Part shown: in pieces, positions 63,881 to 64,000 of the stretch
How positions within the stretch are numbered: position 1 is the first letter of the stretch
How the letters are laid out: every line of letters begins with the position of its first letter
Assembly (NCBI RefSeq): GCF_014698835.1
Contig: NZ_JACJTU010000032.1
Location: 1 to 64,000 of the forward strand
Source: Nostoc paludosum FACHB-159
GTDB taxonomy: Bacteria; Cyanobacteriota; Cyanobacteriia; Cyanobacteriales; Nostocaceae
Direction: 5' to 3'
DNA: 64,000 bases
Translations under genes and position numbers: made by a program
The notes under the pieces: model-generated
Told to the model about the DNA's origin: nothing
What the model saw: the letters and a program-made list of their open reading frames with translations, nothing else
Databases searched by the model: none

Positions 63881-64000
63881 AGGTTGCTAGGGTTAGATTA
63901 CAGGGCGGCAAGTAACGGGACTTAAACAAAACAGGAAAGTAAAAAAGATTATAATGCTATCTCAGCATAGCTTTCACGTTGAAAAAAGTTCATCAAAGAA
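63881..64000. other. Right edge, no gene seen
   Basis: 120 bp of AT-rich sequence after the RTX gene. No terminator hairpin or coding frame could be supported before the window ends. Confidence 0.5.

Overview
The window comes from the chromosome of a cyanobacterium, most likely a filamentous heterocyst-forming one (Nostoc, Calothrix or Tolypothrix type). The evidence is the very frequent HIP1 octamer GCGATCGC, the many heptamer and octamer tandem repeats (STRRs) between genes, a PEP-CTERM protein, a DUF3288 protein, cyanobacterial-type ClpC, and the gcvT-gcvH-gcvP and nifJ genes. No phage head, terminase or integrase genes, no CRISPR array and no rRNA or tRNA gene were recognised.

Layout. 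1-2349 (minus): a STAND/NACHT-type ATPase followed one base later by a separate WD40-repeat protein that runs off the left edge. 2350-3260: minisatellite, hairpin element and the gcvP terminator. 3262-8126 (minus): glycine cleavage genes gcvT, gcvH, gcvP. 8327-18470: housekeeping and conserved hypothetical genes (two pentapeptide-repeat proteins, DUF4129, DUF2243, an Rrf2 regulator, DNA polymerase III delta prime, a carotenoid-desaturase-like flavoprotein, ClpC, DUF3288). 18737-22456 (minus): pyruvate:ferredoxin oxidoreductase NifJ, carrying several in-frame repeat insertions.

23163-46646 is the main accessory region: an extracellular contractile injection system (eCIS) locus. On the plus strand lie a small capsule-like peptide gene, the inner tube protein, a very large disordered protein with a tape-measure-like motif, a tube/adaptor protein, a VgrG-like spike, a gp25-like baseplate wedge, the large baseplate protein, a tail-protein-I-like protein and a DUF4159 fusion. 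Divergent from it on the minus strand are two DUF4157 cargo proteins: one of about 2106 residues with an ART-like block and a nuclear-localisation-like tail, followed by two small partner genes, and one of 469 residues. A third DUF4157 protein lies further right (51740-53416). All three share N-terminal motifs that may be a loading signal. No sheath, AAA+ ATPase or PAAR gene is visible here, so the machine must be completed elsewhere or be unusual.

46725-51146 (minus): a formylglycine-generating enzyme, an exported sulfatase and a BASS-family transporter, which look like one sulfate-ester/organic-anion use unit. 53587-58378: a small membrane protein, a LuxR-type regulator, a hybrid sensor kinase and another membrane protein. 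58379-59950 is gene-poor, with an orphan terminator, a decayed dnaB fragment and a MITE-like repeat. 59951-63880: a large RTX-type calcium-binding repeat protein. All functional assignments come from reading the translated sequence; no database search was run.
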